In this document: positions 50,770 to 59,753 of the stretch, in pieces | How positions within the stretch are numbered: the stretch's first letter is position 1 | Layout of the letters: every line of letters starts with the position of its first letter | Assembly: GCF_009299795.1 (NCBI RefSeq) | Contig: NZ_VIGP01000002.1 | Coordinates: forward strand, 310,001 to 374,000 | DNA length: 64,000 nt | Source: Brachybacterium subflavum | GTDB taxonomy: Bacteria > Actinomycetota > Actinomycetes > Actinomycetales > Dermabacteraceae | Reading direction: 5' to 3' | Notes under the pieces: model-generated | What the model was told of the DNA's origin: nothing | Databases searched by the model: none | What the model saw: only the letters and a program-made list of their open reading frames with translations | Position numbers and translations under genes: made by a program

Positions 50770-52170
50770 TTATTCCCCGTGACGCCAGGCTGCGAAACGC
50801 TCCCAGGACCGCACCGGCCACATCTTCTGGAGCCGCCCGAGCTTACTCGCGTTCGTGACCGTGCGAGCCTCCGTCACCGCCAGACGCTTCTCGAGAGTCC
50901 GCATACGCTTCTCCAGGGTCGACGGGGAGGCCTCATCCAACGCACCCGCGGAGGTTGCTACCGCCTTACCTTTCGCGGGACCTGCCTTCTTGGCCGACGC
51001 AGACTTCGCAGCGCCGGTGACGCCCGTGTTCGGCGGGGTCACCGCACCATCGCTGTTCGCCTTCGCACCAGCGGCGAGCCCCCTCTTTCGAACCTTGGCG
51101 TCGTACTCGGAGATCAGACCGCGTAGAATTTCGGCCACGTCATCAGCCCCTTTGGCCTCGGCGTGATCCAGGTTCGCCTGTGCGTAGGATCGCTTACCAT
51201 CGCTGGACACCTTCATCTCACGAATCGCGTCCAGGGAAATATTGGATTCGAAGGTCTTGAACTTCGGCAACACGCCCTCCACGGAGAGCGTAATCATAGT
51301 GCGCTTGCACTTTTCACATACGCCGCAGTTGTACTTACCGGTGTTCTGCCAGCACACACGCAAGTGCCGCTGGGCTACGGGGTCACGCGAGATTCCCACG
51401 ATCTTCGTGACGCGATCCGAGCCATTGCCGTCGTCGACGACGGAAAGGCGATCGCTTGACCATCGGTGGTCAAGAATCGGGTGAGTCCCCCACGCGAACG
51501 TATCGCTGAAGGTGTAGGAGCCTGGCATGAGCATGCGGCCGAAGCGGCTGCTGAGCAGGTGTCCGACCGATGAAAGCGCTGCGCCGTGGGCAATCAGCGG
51601 CCAGGAGCCCGCTCGGTTCTGGAACCGGCGGATGTTGGTGGAAATCTCGATCAGCTCCTTGCCGGTCTCCTCGGCCACCGCCTGCAGGTGCTCAGAAGTC
51701 ACCTCGCGAATCTCCTTGCGAGACAACGCGATATCGAAACCATGCACGTACACCAGCGCATCGATGTCACCCTTGTTGTTGACCAGCGTGTCGAACGAGT
51801 CCACACCACCCGTGAAGCAGGCCATGGTGCGATTCGACCGCGGAGCGCTGTCCGCCTTCCGCACAGGAGCGTCGACGTCGAAGGCCCGCAGCTTCTCCGG
51901 ATACCAGGTGAGAAAGATGTCCTGGATGGCCCGCTTGTTGTACACGAGTCGCTTCGAAACGGGACTGTCCAGTCTCAGCGTACCGTCGCTGCCCAGAGCG
52001 AGGATCATCCCGATCGTGAAGAACGAATCCGCTGCGCCCTCAATGTCCGTCCCGGCGTCGAGCGGCAGTCGGTACCACGCCTCACCTTCGTATTCGGGCA
52101 TGGCGATGTTCGCCGACACGACAAGAGCGTCACCGTCTTCCCGAATTGCAATGGATGAGATGTCAACCAT
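50770..52170 (-). CDS. QueC-like PP-loop protein in a surface-polymer locus
   Basis: A 466-residue protein. A PP-loop (ATP pyrophosphatase) motif FTGGVDSFDTLV (about 117-128) and a QueC-like zinc motif C-x8-C-x2-C-x2-C (CWQNTGKYNCGVCEKC, about 278-293) identify an adenine-nucleotide alpha-hydrolase fold related to 7-cyano-7-deazaguanine synthase. The N-terminal 100 residues are a beta-rich domain absent from QueC, and the C-terminus has an Ala/Lys linker and a predicted coiled coil (LEKRMRTLEKRLAVTEA). No queuosine genes are nearby. It may activate a carboxylate with ATP to form an amide or nitrile; the substrate is unknown. AGGGGAAGGG precedes the ATG. Its base composition is less GC-rich than the surroundings. 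Confidence 0.72.
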   Translation of the reverse strand: MVDISSIAIREDGDALVVSANIAMPEYEGEAWYRLPLDAGTDIEGAADSFFTIGMILALGSDGTLRLDSPVSKRLVYNKRAIQDIFLTWYPEKLRAFDVDAPVRKADSAPRSNRTMACFTGGVDSFDTLVNNKGDIDALVYVHGFDIALSRKEIREVTSEHLQAVAEETGKELIEISTNIRRFQNRAGSWPLIAHGAALSSVGHLLSSRFGRMLMPGSYTFSDTFAWGTHPILDHRWSSDRLSVVDDGNGSDRVTKIVGISRDPVAQRHLRVCWQNTGKYNCGVCEKCKRTMITLSVEGVLPKFKTFESNISLDAIREMKVSSDGKRSYAQANLDHAEAKGADDVAEILRGLISEYDAKVRKRGLAAGAKANSDGAVTPPNTGVTGAAKSASAKKAGPAKGKAVATSAGALDEASPSTLEKRMRTLEKRLAVTEARTVTNASKLGRLQKMWPVRSWERFAAWRHGE

Positions 52171-52514
52171 GACCCTTCCCCTCTTCCTGCGCTTTAGACT
52201 TCCATACGAACCCGTACACGCGCACACATGCAATGTGCTCGAGGAAGCGTCACTGCCCCCTCGGGTGTCGACACAGTGGCCGGTGGCAGATGTGCACCAT
52301 TGCTGATCCGTCGTCACGGATACTAGCCGACGACATGCGACTACCCAGGCTGCGACTCACAGCCCTCCACATCGCGTCGCGCCGGATCCGGCGCGACCGC
52401 AGCGGCGGCGATTGATAATCGGATGGGGCAGCCCACGGCACGCACCGGAGAGTCTTCGCGCAGGAAGAGGCAGCGTCGCTCACGTTCACGCGGTAGTCAT
52501 CTGCACGATGATCA
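52171..52514. other. Intergenic stretch with a 22-bp perfect palindrome
   Basis: 344 bp without a convincing gene. It includes a perfect palindrome at 52376-52397 (core TCGCGCCGGATCCGGCGCGA), which could be a terminator for the gene ending at 52515 or an operator for the QueC-like gene starting at 52170, whose promoter must also lie here. Confidence 0.55.
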
Positions 52515-54278
52515 CTATTCCCCACGCACGAAAGCTCTGCGCACTCGGCCGAAGGTCCTGCCCAGCGGAGCGAGCAGGGCGCGCCCTCTCGCAAACCGGC
52601 CTCCAGGCGTCCCCGTCGCAGCCGTGTCCTGCCCTGAGTCGACAGGCAGGGACGTCTCGTCCTTCTTCCAACGTGCCTCGAACACAACCGAGCTGATGTG
52701 GTTAACAGGCATGTGAGGGATCCTCGCCCCGTCGGGAATGACCGCCTTGGCCGCCCGGCCGCCCGCTGTGAGCTGCTCACTCGTCGCGAATGAGCCGTCC
52801 GCAAGGTACCACTGCCAACGATTGTCGATCCTGAACCGCATGGCCCACCCGACGAACGCGCGTCCTGCGGCGACGAACTCTCCTCGCGGCAACGCGCTGC
52901 GACCGTCGTTGACGAAGCGACGACCCGGCCACCAGTACTCAAGCGCTCCGCTGGACACCACCTTCGTCTTCACGCGCTCGCCCTCTGCGCGAAGGCTGAC
53001 CGACGGGCTGGCACCACCACTGTGGAAATGGGCAGGGAACTGAATGCCACGACGTTTCTGCTCGAACCGCTCGCGATCGATGGAGGATCCGTCCGCGATC
53101 GAGGCTTCAGCGCGACGAAGTGCATCGAGGATGAACGCCTCCGAGCGCTCGCGCAGTGACCGCAACGGAGCGTCGGTCGAGCGGAAGTCGACGTCCGAGG
53201 ACAACGCGCGGACGTCGTCATCCGGCGCGAACTGCTGGTCCTGGAGGCCGAACGTGGCCAGAAGATTCGGAACCTTCTGCCCCATCCTCTTCCCGACGAA
53301 GAAGGGAGTCTCGAACAACAGCGAGAAGCAGCAACCGTGGAAGGAGTTCGTGAATACGCACTCCGCATTATCAATGTATCCCAGCCACTCGTCCTGCCCA
53401 ACGTCATACCGCGTCACGTGCCGCACGTCAGGGTCGTTGACCTGACCATATTTCAGAGGCCTGTCGGACAGCTCGACGATCGTCAGATCATGCAGCTTCG
53501 CATATTCTACGGCCTTCTCCACCGTGTCTGCGGAACGCCCCATCACGTAATAGAGCAGCAGGTACCTCTCCTCACGCGGTGCTACCGCAAGATCCCGCCA
53601 GAAACCGCCATCATGCAGCAGTACCGGGTCGAGAACTGTCGTCGCCTCGAGATCAGAGTTATGCTCGATGTACTCTTCGAGGTCCGCTTCCCGCACCCCT
53701 ATCGCATCGATCTCCCTGATGTAGGAGAAGAAGAGCTCTTCTGTTTTTCCAGTGAAGTCCTTGGAGATGCCGCGGCTAGCCGCATAGGCGATCTTCGGCT
53801 TACCCTCGAACGCCTTGCTGCCCAACAAGAAGCCCCGGTCGAACACGTATGCGGGGTGGGAAGACCAGATCACGTCGGTCACGCAGATGTAGCAGTCGAA
53901 GCCGGGGTCCCGGAGCTCCAGAAGGTCGGAATCGTATTGTTCCTCGGTGACGACGAGATTCCTGCGCTCGAACTCCTGGAATCGGTCGAATCTTCGGGCG
54001 CGCTCGACAGTGAGGCTCCTGTAACCGACGGCCAGATCGGCCAGCTTCTCGAGCTTGGCCGGCGACGCGCCAGCCATGACGGCCGCCCGGTACTCCTTCT
54101 CGGCGTGCGCTGCCGGATTGCGCATGTTGTAGTCGCCGTACGTCACGGGCTTATAGTCCAGGATCGTAGAGGAGTATCCTTTCTTCTCCAGGAATTTCTG
54201 GAATGCATACCCATGCAGCTGGCATGCAAAATTTAGGAATCGCGCATACTTGTTTATGCCGATGAGACCGATCTCCAC
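52515..54278 (-). CDS. Polysaccharide pyruvyl transferase family protein with C-terminal extension
   Basis: A 587-residue protein. The first 370 residues are a PS_pyruv_trans domain: start IGLIGINKYARFLNFACQLHGYAFQKFL, DCYICVTDVIWSSHP, VREADLEEYI and NSFHGCCFSLLFETPF (the FHG block replacing RLH). About 400-550 form a separate beta-rich region with W-rich sequence (YWWPGRRFVNDG, WQWYLADG), possibly carbohydrate-binding. GTG 54278 has a GGCGAGGGTG Shine-Dalgarno. Codon choice (AAA, ATA, TTT more often) is less GC-biased than in neighbouring genes, suggesting later acquisition. Confidence 0.77.
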   Translation of the reverse strand: MEIGLIGINKYARFLNFACQLHGYAFQKFLEKKGYSSTILDYKPVTYGDYNMRNPAAHAEKEYRAAVMAGASPAKLEKLADLAVGYRSLTVERARRFDRFQEFERRNLVVTEEQYDSDLLELRDPGFDCYICVTDVIWSSHPAYVFDRGFLLGSKAFEGKPKIAYAASRGISKDFTGKTEELFFSYIREIDAIGVREADLEEYIEHNSDLEATTVLDPVLLHDGGFWRDLAVAPREERYLLLYYVMGRSADTVEKAVEYAKLHDLTIVELSDRPLKYGQVNDPDVRHVTRYDVGQDEWLGYIDNAECVFTNSFHGCCFSLLFETPFFVGKRMGQKVPNLLATFGLQDQQFAPDDDVRALSSDVDFRSTDAPLRSLRERSEAFILDALRRAEASIADGSSIDRERFEQKRRGIQFPAHFHSGGASPSVSLRAEGERVKTKVVSSGALEYWWPGRRFVNDGRSALPRGEFVAAGRAFVGWAMRFRIDNRWQWYLADGSFATSEQLTAGGRAAKAVIPDGARIPHMPVNHISSVVFEARWKKDETSLPVDSGQDTAATGTPGGRFARGRALLAPLGRTFGRVRRAFVRGE

Positions 54279-54827
54279 GTTGCACCCTCGCCTTCTGAGT
54301 GCACCGACGTTGGCGCACCACCTAGAGGATAGCCAGAACGTGGCCGTCACTGGGCTCGGATCGCCTACTGGGACGCCCCTCGCACCACGATTGCTCCCGA
54401 CACATTCGCTGGGCGCCGAGGCCGAAGGAGGCGCTTTACATCCGTATCCGCATCGGGATCTGCTTCGCGTCGACGCTGCAGCGCATCGTTGGGATGAGTC
54501 CATCCCCCATCGCCGGTTGCCGGGGGCACGTCCAAGTAGCGTCGATCCGCAGCGCGACATAGGCCAGATCGCGAGCAACGCCGCTCGACTGAGCCCCCGA
54601 TAGGCAGGGGTTACCGGAAATCGAGCAACCGGGCCATCGACTTCACCGACTCCAAGATGTCGCGCATGCAGTTAGGTGGACGACCCCTCCCGGCCAGTTG
54701 CGCGGCAGCCGCATCTGAGCTAGCTGTGGCGCCCGCCACACATTTCTGGTGGAATGCACAGCACGGCAGTGACTGCCGCGCACATCCTCCCGGCCCGGAA
54801 GAACGGGTCAGATCGAAGGAGAAGCAC
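54279..54827. other. Long gene-free boundary of the glycopolymer locus
   Basis: 549 bp between divergent genes. Short open frames exist but none has a good start, coding bias or recognisable product. It must hold the promoters of both flanking genes and may mark the edge of a variable island. Confidence 0.5.
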
Positions 54828-56711
54828 ATGGGTAACCTGCCCGGCTGGGTCATCCCGGTCATCATCCTCGTCATCGTGGTCCTCGCCATCCTGATCATCG
54901 TGGGGGTCGTCAGCTCCCGGCGTCGGCGCGCCCGCCAGGAGGAGATCGACCGTCAGCGGGCCGCCGAGCTCCGGACCGAGGCGCAGAAGGACCAGGTCGA
55001 GGTCAAGGAGCGTGAGATCCAGGCGCGCGAGACGGAGCTCGAGGCCGACAAGGCCAAGGTCGAGGCCGAGCGCCGCGACCAGACCGCGCAGGAGCAGCGG
55101 CAGGATGCCGACAGGGCGCGCGCCGACGTGGACGACCGGCTCCGCCAGGCCGATGAGCTCGACCCCGACGTCGACGCCAAGGCATCGGGCGGCCGACACG
55201 GCTCCGACGCGCCCCTCGACGAGACGACCACTCGGGACGCCGGCGACGCCGAACCGCGGGCCGACGAGCGCGGAGCTCCCGGGCACAGTGCCGGTGTCGC
55301 CGCCGGCGCAGCCGGAGCCGGTGTGGCAGGCGCAGGAGCTGCCGGTGCAGGAACTGCCGCCTCGCACGAGGAGCACGTCGACCGTGCGGAGCAGAGTGCC
55401 GGGGCCGACGGAGCCACAGCACGGCAGGATGCGGCCCCGCAGGAACGGGTCGAGGATCGTCCGCGCGACGCGCACACGGTCGACGCCGCTCCCCGTGAGG
55501 CGACCGTGAACCCGGCCGGCACCGGCGACGAGCGCACGCCCCGTCCGGGTGCGCACATGGAGAACGCACCGCGGCCCGGAGCGCACGCGGAGCACACGGC
55601 CCAGCCGGATGCGCGCAGCGAGAGGTCGACGCAGCCCGCACCGCGGGAGGCGAGTGCGACCCCGACGGGCGCAGCCCCTCGCGATCAGCGGATCCCCGAG
55701 GATGCGCCCGAGACCGCCGAGTCCGTCGACGGGCATCGGCCGCAGGGCCGTCACGAGGACGACACGCGCGGTGCCCATCGCGCACCCGCCAAGGGCGGCC
55801 ATGCCGTGCCCGGCGAGAGCGGCCATGCCGCACGAGCCGAGCACGACCGTGCCGCAGCGGCCGGTGGTGCAGGAGCCGCAGCGGGCGCCGGCGTCGCCGC
55901 CGGTGCGCACTCCGGCGATGCTCAGGCCGCGCAGGATCAGCGCGCATCGCGGGCCCCGCAGAGCCTGCAGGATTCCGGGGCCCCGCAGAACACGGGAGCC
56001 GGTCGCGTGCAGGCCGGCCAGAACCGCGCCGAGGCCAGGTCGCATGCCGGCGGGGTCGACGACGCCGCACACCGAGACGATGCTCTCGCCGGGACGCATC
56101 GCGAACCGCTGCCCGGTGAGCAGACCGAGGGCCGCCACCAAGATGCTCAACCGGTGGACGGCGGCGCATCGCGCGAGGCGTCGCTCATCGCGGACGACGG
56201 AGCAGCACGTCGGGCACAGCCGGTGGAGGACGGTGCGGCCGCCCCGGCGACCGGCACGTCACGCGACGCCGGCCGACAGCCCGGAGACGCCGACGGCCAC
56301 GTCCTGAGTGAGGACGAGATTGACGCCAGGGCGACCGCGAGCGGCCCGGGCACCGATCGGACGAACGCCGCGCCCACCGCGGGCGACACCGCGCCCCTGT
56401 CGGGTGACGCGTACGAGGATCCGCGCGGCGCGGTGACCCCCGTGGAGAGCCCGAGGGCGGACGACCGACGCGCGCCGCGACCCGTGGACGAGGCCGACGA
56501 CCGGGCGCCTCTCCCCGTCGGCGAGGCCGACGGACGCGCGCCGCGCCCTGAGACCGACGCCAACACCGACGCCGACGCCGAGGACGGCACGTCGCGCCCC
56601 GTCGACGACTCGGATCCGTTCAGCGTGTCCGAGAGTCATGTGCGTCGGGCGCGTCGTCCGCGCGAGGGCGAGCTCGACGACGGGATCGAGGACACCGAGC
56701 GGGGTCTGTGA
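54828..56711 (+). CDS. Membrane-anchored, Ala/Asp/Arg-rich disordered protein
   Basis: A 627-residue protein I do not recognise. One N-terminal helix (about 5-30, PVIILVIVVLAILIIVGVV) followed by an Arg-rich stop-transfer and a charged coiled coil (about 36-125, AKVEAERRDQTAQEQRQDADR) suggests that the body is cytoplasmic. The remaining 500 residues are low-complexity (Ala, Gly, Asp, Arg, His, Pro) with recurring AAGAG and GHAAR-like units. AAGGAGAAG precedes the ATG. It could be a scaffold or a cell-envelope spacer; no function is assigned. Confidence 0.65.
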   Translation: MGNLPGWVIPVIILVIVVLAILIIVGVVSSRRRRARQEEIDRQRAAELRTEAQKDQVEVKEREIQARETELEADKAKVEAERRDQTAQEQRQDADRARADVDDRLRQADELDPDVDAKASGGRHGSDAPLDETTTRDAGDAEPRADERGAPGHSAGVAAGAAGAGVAGAGAAGAGTAASHEEHVDRAEQSAGADGATARQDAAPQERVEDRPRDAHTVDAAPREATVNPAGTGDERTPRPGAHMENAPRPGAHAEHTAQPDARSERSTQPAPREASATPTGAAPRDQRIPEDAPETAESVDGHRPQGRHEDDTRGAHRAPAKGGHAVPGESGHAARAEHDRAAAAGGAGAAAGAGVAAGAHSGDAQAAQDQRASRAPQSLQDSGAPQNTGAGRVQAGQNRAEARSHAGGVDDAAHRDDALAGTHREPLPGEQTEGRHQDAQPVDGGASREASLIADDGAARRAQPVEDGAAAPATGTSRDAGRQPGDADGHVLSEDEIDARATASGPGTDRTNAAPTAGDTAPLSGDAYEDPRGAVTPVESPRADDRRAPRPVDEADDRAPLPVGEADGRAPRPETDANTDADAEDGTSRPVDDSDPFSVSESHVRRARRPREGELDDGIEDTERGL

Positions 56712-56731
56712 CCCCAGCTCCGCACCACGAG

Positions 56732-56765
56732 GGCGGGGGCGGTCTCATCCGAGGCCGCCCCCGCC
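56732..56765 (+). terminator. Terminator hairpin after the disordered protein gene
   Basis: A 15-bp stem (56732-56746 with 56751-56765, one G-U) and ATCC loop, 20 bp after the stop codon. Confidence 0.8.
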
Positions 56766-56807
56766 GTCCGTCCCCGTCCTCTGTCGTCCGCCCCGGGCGT
56801 CGAGGAT

Positions 56808-56813
56808 TAGACT
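56808..56813 (+). promoter_or_regulatory. -10 box of the 61-aa membrane protein gene
   Basis: TAGACT, then 7 nt, then ATG 56821; no ribosome binding site. Confidence 0.6.
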
Positions 56814-56820
56814 CGTGGGA

Positions 56821-57006
56821 ATGATGCCGCTCGAGCCTCTCCTCGCCTTCTACGGGATCTCCGCGCTCGTGCTGATCCTGCTCGTCGTGGTCGGCGTCGT
56901 CATCGGACGGCGCTTCCGCCGTCACGACGAGGAGGACAGTCGCCGCGAGCGGGAGCGCGCCGCCGCCTCCCCCGTCAGCCCGCCGGAGGACGAGTCCGGG
57001 CGCTGA
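56821..57006 (+). CDS. Small single-pass membrane protein
   Basis: 61 residues: one hydrophobic helix (about 9-29, GISALVLILLVVVGVVIG) followed by an Arg/Glu-rich cytoplasmic tail and a Pro/Ser end. The leaderless promoter arrangement supports it as a real gene. No family is recognised. Confidence 0.62.
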   Translation: MMPLEPLLAFYGISALVLILLVVVGVVIGRRFRRHDEEDSRRERERAAASPVSPPEDESGR

Positions 57007-57108
57007 CGCCCGGCCACTCACGATCTCCAGGCACCGAGGCCGCGTGACCCCCACCACAGAACGCGCCGGTGAAGTGAATCCGCACCGCAGGCGGGATATG
57101 CCGTACCC

Positions 57109-58446
57109 ATGACAGAACCGGACACCTCATCCACGGGCACCTCGGCGCGGCCCTCCTCGCCGCTGCCGCACCCCGACCCGATCCCCGAGGGGCTCAAGAT
57201 CGGCGCCGGCTACACCTGGCGCGTGCTGATCATCGGGTTGGGAATCGTCGCGGTCGCGCTCGCGGCGGTGTGGCTCTCCGAGATCGTGATCCCCTTCATG
57301 GTGGGCCTGCTGCTCTCGGCGCTCCTGGTGCCGGTCTCCGCGTTCCTGCAGCGCCACCACTGGCCCAAGTGGGTCGCCATCATCACCGCCTGGGTGGTGG
57401 TGTTCGCCGTGATCGTGGGGCTCGTGGTCCTGGTGACCAGCCAGATCCGCAGCCAGCTGCCGTCGATCCAGAAGCAGGCCACTGACGCGCTGGCCCAGGC
57501 CGAGTCCCTGCTGGCGACCCATCCCTTCGGGATCACCGAGTCCGACGTCGACGGCTACGTCACCAAAGCCACCGAGTGGCTGCAGAAGCACGCCTCGGAG
57601 ATCGGCGCGGGCGCCGCCGAGGCGGGCTCGAGCGTCGCCCACATCCTCGAGGGCCTGTTCATCGTCATCTTCGTGACCCTGTTCGCCCTCATCGACGGCA
57701 AGCACATGTGGATCTGGACCTCTCGGCTGTTCCCGCGCGCGGCGCAGCCCCGGATCCTCGCGGCGGGCGCCGCGGGCTGGCACACCCTGACCAGCTTCAT
57801 CCGCATCCAGCTCGTCGTCGCCGCGACCGACGCCGTGTTCATCGGCATCGGCGCCGCGATCCTGGGCGTCCCGCTCGCGATCCCGATCGCCGTGGTCGTC
57901 TTCTTCGGCGCCTTCGTGCCGGTGGTCGGCGCGATCGTGGGCGGCGCGGTCGCCGTGGGCCTCGCGCTCGTCTTCAACGGCTGGGTGCACGCGCTGATCA
58001 TGCTCGCGATCGTGGTGGGCGTGCAGCAGATCGAATCCCACGTCCTGCACCCCATGCTCACCGGCACCGCCGTGAAGGTGCATCCGCTGGGCGTCGTCCT
58101 CGGCGTCGTCACGGGCACCGCGATCGCCGGGATCGCCGGCGCGTTCTTCGCCGTGCCCTTCATCGCCACGGTCAACTCGATGATCGTCGCCGCCCGCCGC
58201 TGGCAGCCGGGCACGCCCGTCGACGACGTGCCCGCGATGCTCGGCGTCCCGGACGTCCCCGGGGACGACGATGAAGGGTCCGACGACGGCGATGACGGGG
58301 CCGACGGCGATGGAGACCGCAGAGTCGGCGGGGACGAGGTCGCCGCCGCGGACGACCGGGACGACAGACGCGACCGGGATGACAGGGACGACGGGGAGCC
58401 CGGAGCGCCCGAGACGCCCGCCGGCCCTGCCGCACCCGCTCGCTGA
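57109..58446 (+). CDS. AI-2E family transporter (PerM-like)
   Basis: A 445-residue membrane protein with about eight helices. The family pattern is clear in MVGLLLSALLVPVSAFLQRH, HILEGLFIVIFVTLFALIDG, GAFVPVVGAIVGGAVAVGLAL and the block QQIESHVLHPMLTGTAVKVHPLGV, which is diagnostic. The C-terminal 70 residues are very acidic (Asp/Gly/Glu). Members have been linked to autoinducer-2 export, but the substrate in actinobacteria is unknown. The stop overlaps the patatin ATG (TGATG). Confidence 0.9.
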   Translation: MTEPDTSSTGTSARPSSPLPHPDPIPEGLKIGAGYTWRVLIIGLGIVAVALAAVWLSEIVIPFMVGLLLSALLVPVSAFLQRHHWPKWVAIITAWVVVFAVIVGLVVLVTSQIRSQLPSIQKQATDALAQAESLLATHPFGITESDVDGYVTKATEWLQKHASEIGAGAAEAGSSVAHILEGLFIVIFVTLFALIDGKHMWIWTSRLFPRAAQPRILAAGAAGWHTLTSFIRIQLVVAATDAVFIGIGAAILGVPLAIPIAVVVFFGAFVPVVGAIVGGAVAVGLALVFNGWVHALIMLAIVVGVQQIESHVLHPMLTGTAVKVHPLGVVLGVVTGTAIAGIAGAFFAVPFIATVNSMIVAARRWQPGTPVDDVPAMLGVPDVPGDDDEGSDDGDDGADGDGDRRVGGDEVAAADDRDDRRDRDDRDDGEPGAPETPAGPAAPAR

Positions 58447-59627
58447 TGGCGTCGGAGGAACACGACGCCCACCAGGGAGGCGACGCCGAGGCATCCCGCG
58501 CCGACCTCGTGCTCGAGGGCGGCGGCGTGAAGGGCATCGCCCTCGCAGGGGCGATCGAGGTGCTCGAGGAGCGCGGCTATCTCTTCGGCCGGGTCGCCGG
58601 CTCGTCCGCGGGAGCGATCGCCGGTGCGCTGGTCGCCGCCGACGTGCCCGCCAAGGACCTGGTGGGGCTCCTGCGCGAGATCGACTACGAGAAGTTCCGC
58701 GACGGCCCCTGGTGGACGCGTCCGCTGGTGGGCAAGGCCGCCGCGATCCTCGTGCGCAAGGGCGTGCATCGCGGGAGGTACGTGGGAACGTGGCTCGCCG
58801 AGCAGCTGGCCGAGCACGCGCAGCCCGCCGATCCCTCCCGTCCGTTCACCTTCGCCGATCTCCCCTATCAGGACCCCGAGGGCGAGGCGCCCGACCGGCC
58901 CGTCGGGGACGGTCGGTCCGTCGGGAACGGTCGGTCCGTCGGGAACCGTCGGCCCGTCGAGGACGCCGCCGCGGACTCGTCCACCGGCGCCGACACTGAC
59001 CCCGGCACCGGCACCGGCGCGGACGCGTCGCGCCTGGTCGTCACCGCCTCCGACGTCACCGCAGGGCGACTGCGATTGCTGCCCCGCGACGCCGGCAAGT
59101 ACGGCATGACCGCCGCCGATCTCCCTGTCGCCGAGGCCGTGCGCGCCTCGACCGCGATGCCCTTCTTCTTCCGGCCCGTGCGATGGGCGACCTCGCAGGG
59201 GCGGCGCGCATACCTCGTGGACGGCGGGATGCTCTCGAACTTCCCCGTCGGCGTCTTCGATCGGGCCGACGGCGCGCTCCCGCGCTGGCCCACGTTCGGC
59301 ATCAAGCTCTCGGCTCGTCCGCCGGCCGACCCGGCCCCGGTGAACCGCATCCGCGGCGCCCTGTCCTACGCGCTCGCCCTGCTGGACACCCTCATCGGCG
59401 CGCGCGACCGCATGCACATCGACGACCCGCACGTGCAGGCCCGCACGATCTTCGTCGACACGAGCTTCGTGAAGCCCACCCAGTTCGACCTCACGGACGA
59501 GGACCGCGAGAAGCTCTACCGCACGGGCAGGCAGGCCGCGATCGACTTCCTCGACGGGACGGCGACCCGCGAGGGCTGGGACTTCGCGCGCTATGTCCGG
59601 ACGTACCGCGCGGGCGCGGCGGGCTGA
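58446..59627 (+). CDS. Patatin-like phospholipase
   Basis: A 393-residue serine acyl hydrolase. Oxyanion loop GGGVKGIALAGAI, nucleophile in GSSAG (AGSSAGAIAGAL) and catalytic Asp in VDGGMLSNFP form the Ser-Asp dyad. A Ser/Asp/Gly/Arg-rich linker (about 145-195) containing an 18-bp triplicated unit (58901-58954) splits the domain. It probably hydrolyses membrane phospholipids or other acyl esters. Translationally coupled to the AI-2E transporter gene. Confidence 0.9.
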   Translation: MASEEHDAHQGGDAEASRADLVLEGGGVKGIALAGAIEVLEERGYLFGRVAGSSAGAIAGALVAADVPAKDLVGLLREIDYEKFRDGPWWTRPLVGKAAAILVRKGVHRGRYVGTWLAEQLAEHAQPADPSRPFTFADLPYQDPEGEAPDRPVGDGRSVGNGRSVGNRRPVEDAAADSSTGADTDPGTGTGADASRLVVTASDVTAGRLRLLPRDAGKYGMTAADLPVAEAVRASTAMPFFFRPVRWATSQGRRAYLVDGGMLSNFPVGVFDRADGALPRWPTFGIKLSARPPADPAPVNRIRGALSYALALLDTLIGARDRMHIDDPHVQARTIFVDTSFVKPTQFDLTDEDREKLYRTGRQAAIDFLDGTATREGWDFARYVRTYRAGAAG

Positions 59628-59741
59628 GAGCACCCGCGGGGCGAGGACCGAACGCCACGGCCGCGCTCGGCCTGTTCGGTCCGGCGTGGGCCCGTCAGCC
59701 CCATGGAGTCCTCGCTCTCCACCTCCAGCGATCGCACGGAC

Positions 59742-59747
59742 TACGCT
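59742..59747 (+). promoter_or_regulatory. -10 box of the VOC protein gene
   Basis: TACGCT followed by 6 nt and ATG 59754. Confidence 0.55.
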
Positions 59748-59753
59748 GAGGCG

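Noticed and set aside
54250..54603. A 117-codon plus-strand ORF in the spacer left of the disordered protein gene
   Set aside because: It overlaps the start of the pyruvyl transferase gene on the other strand and has no codon bias, ribosome site or recognisable motif.
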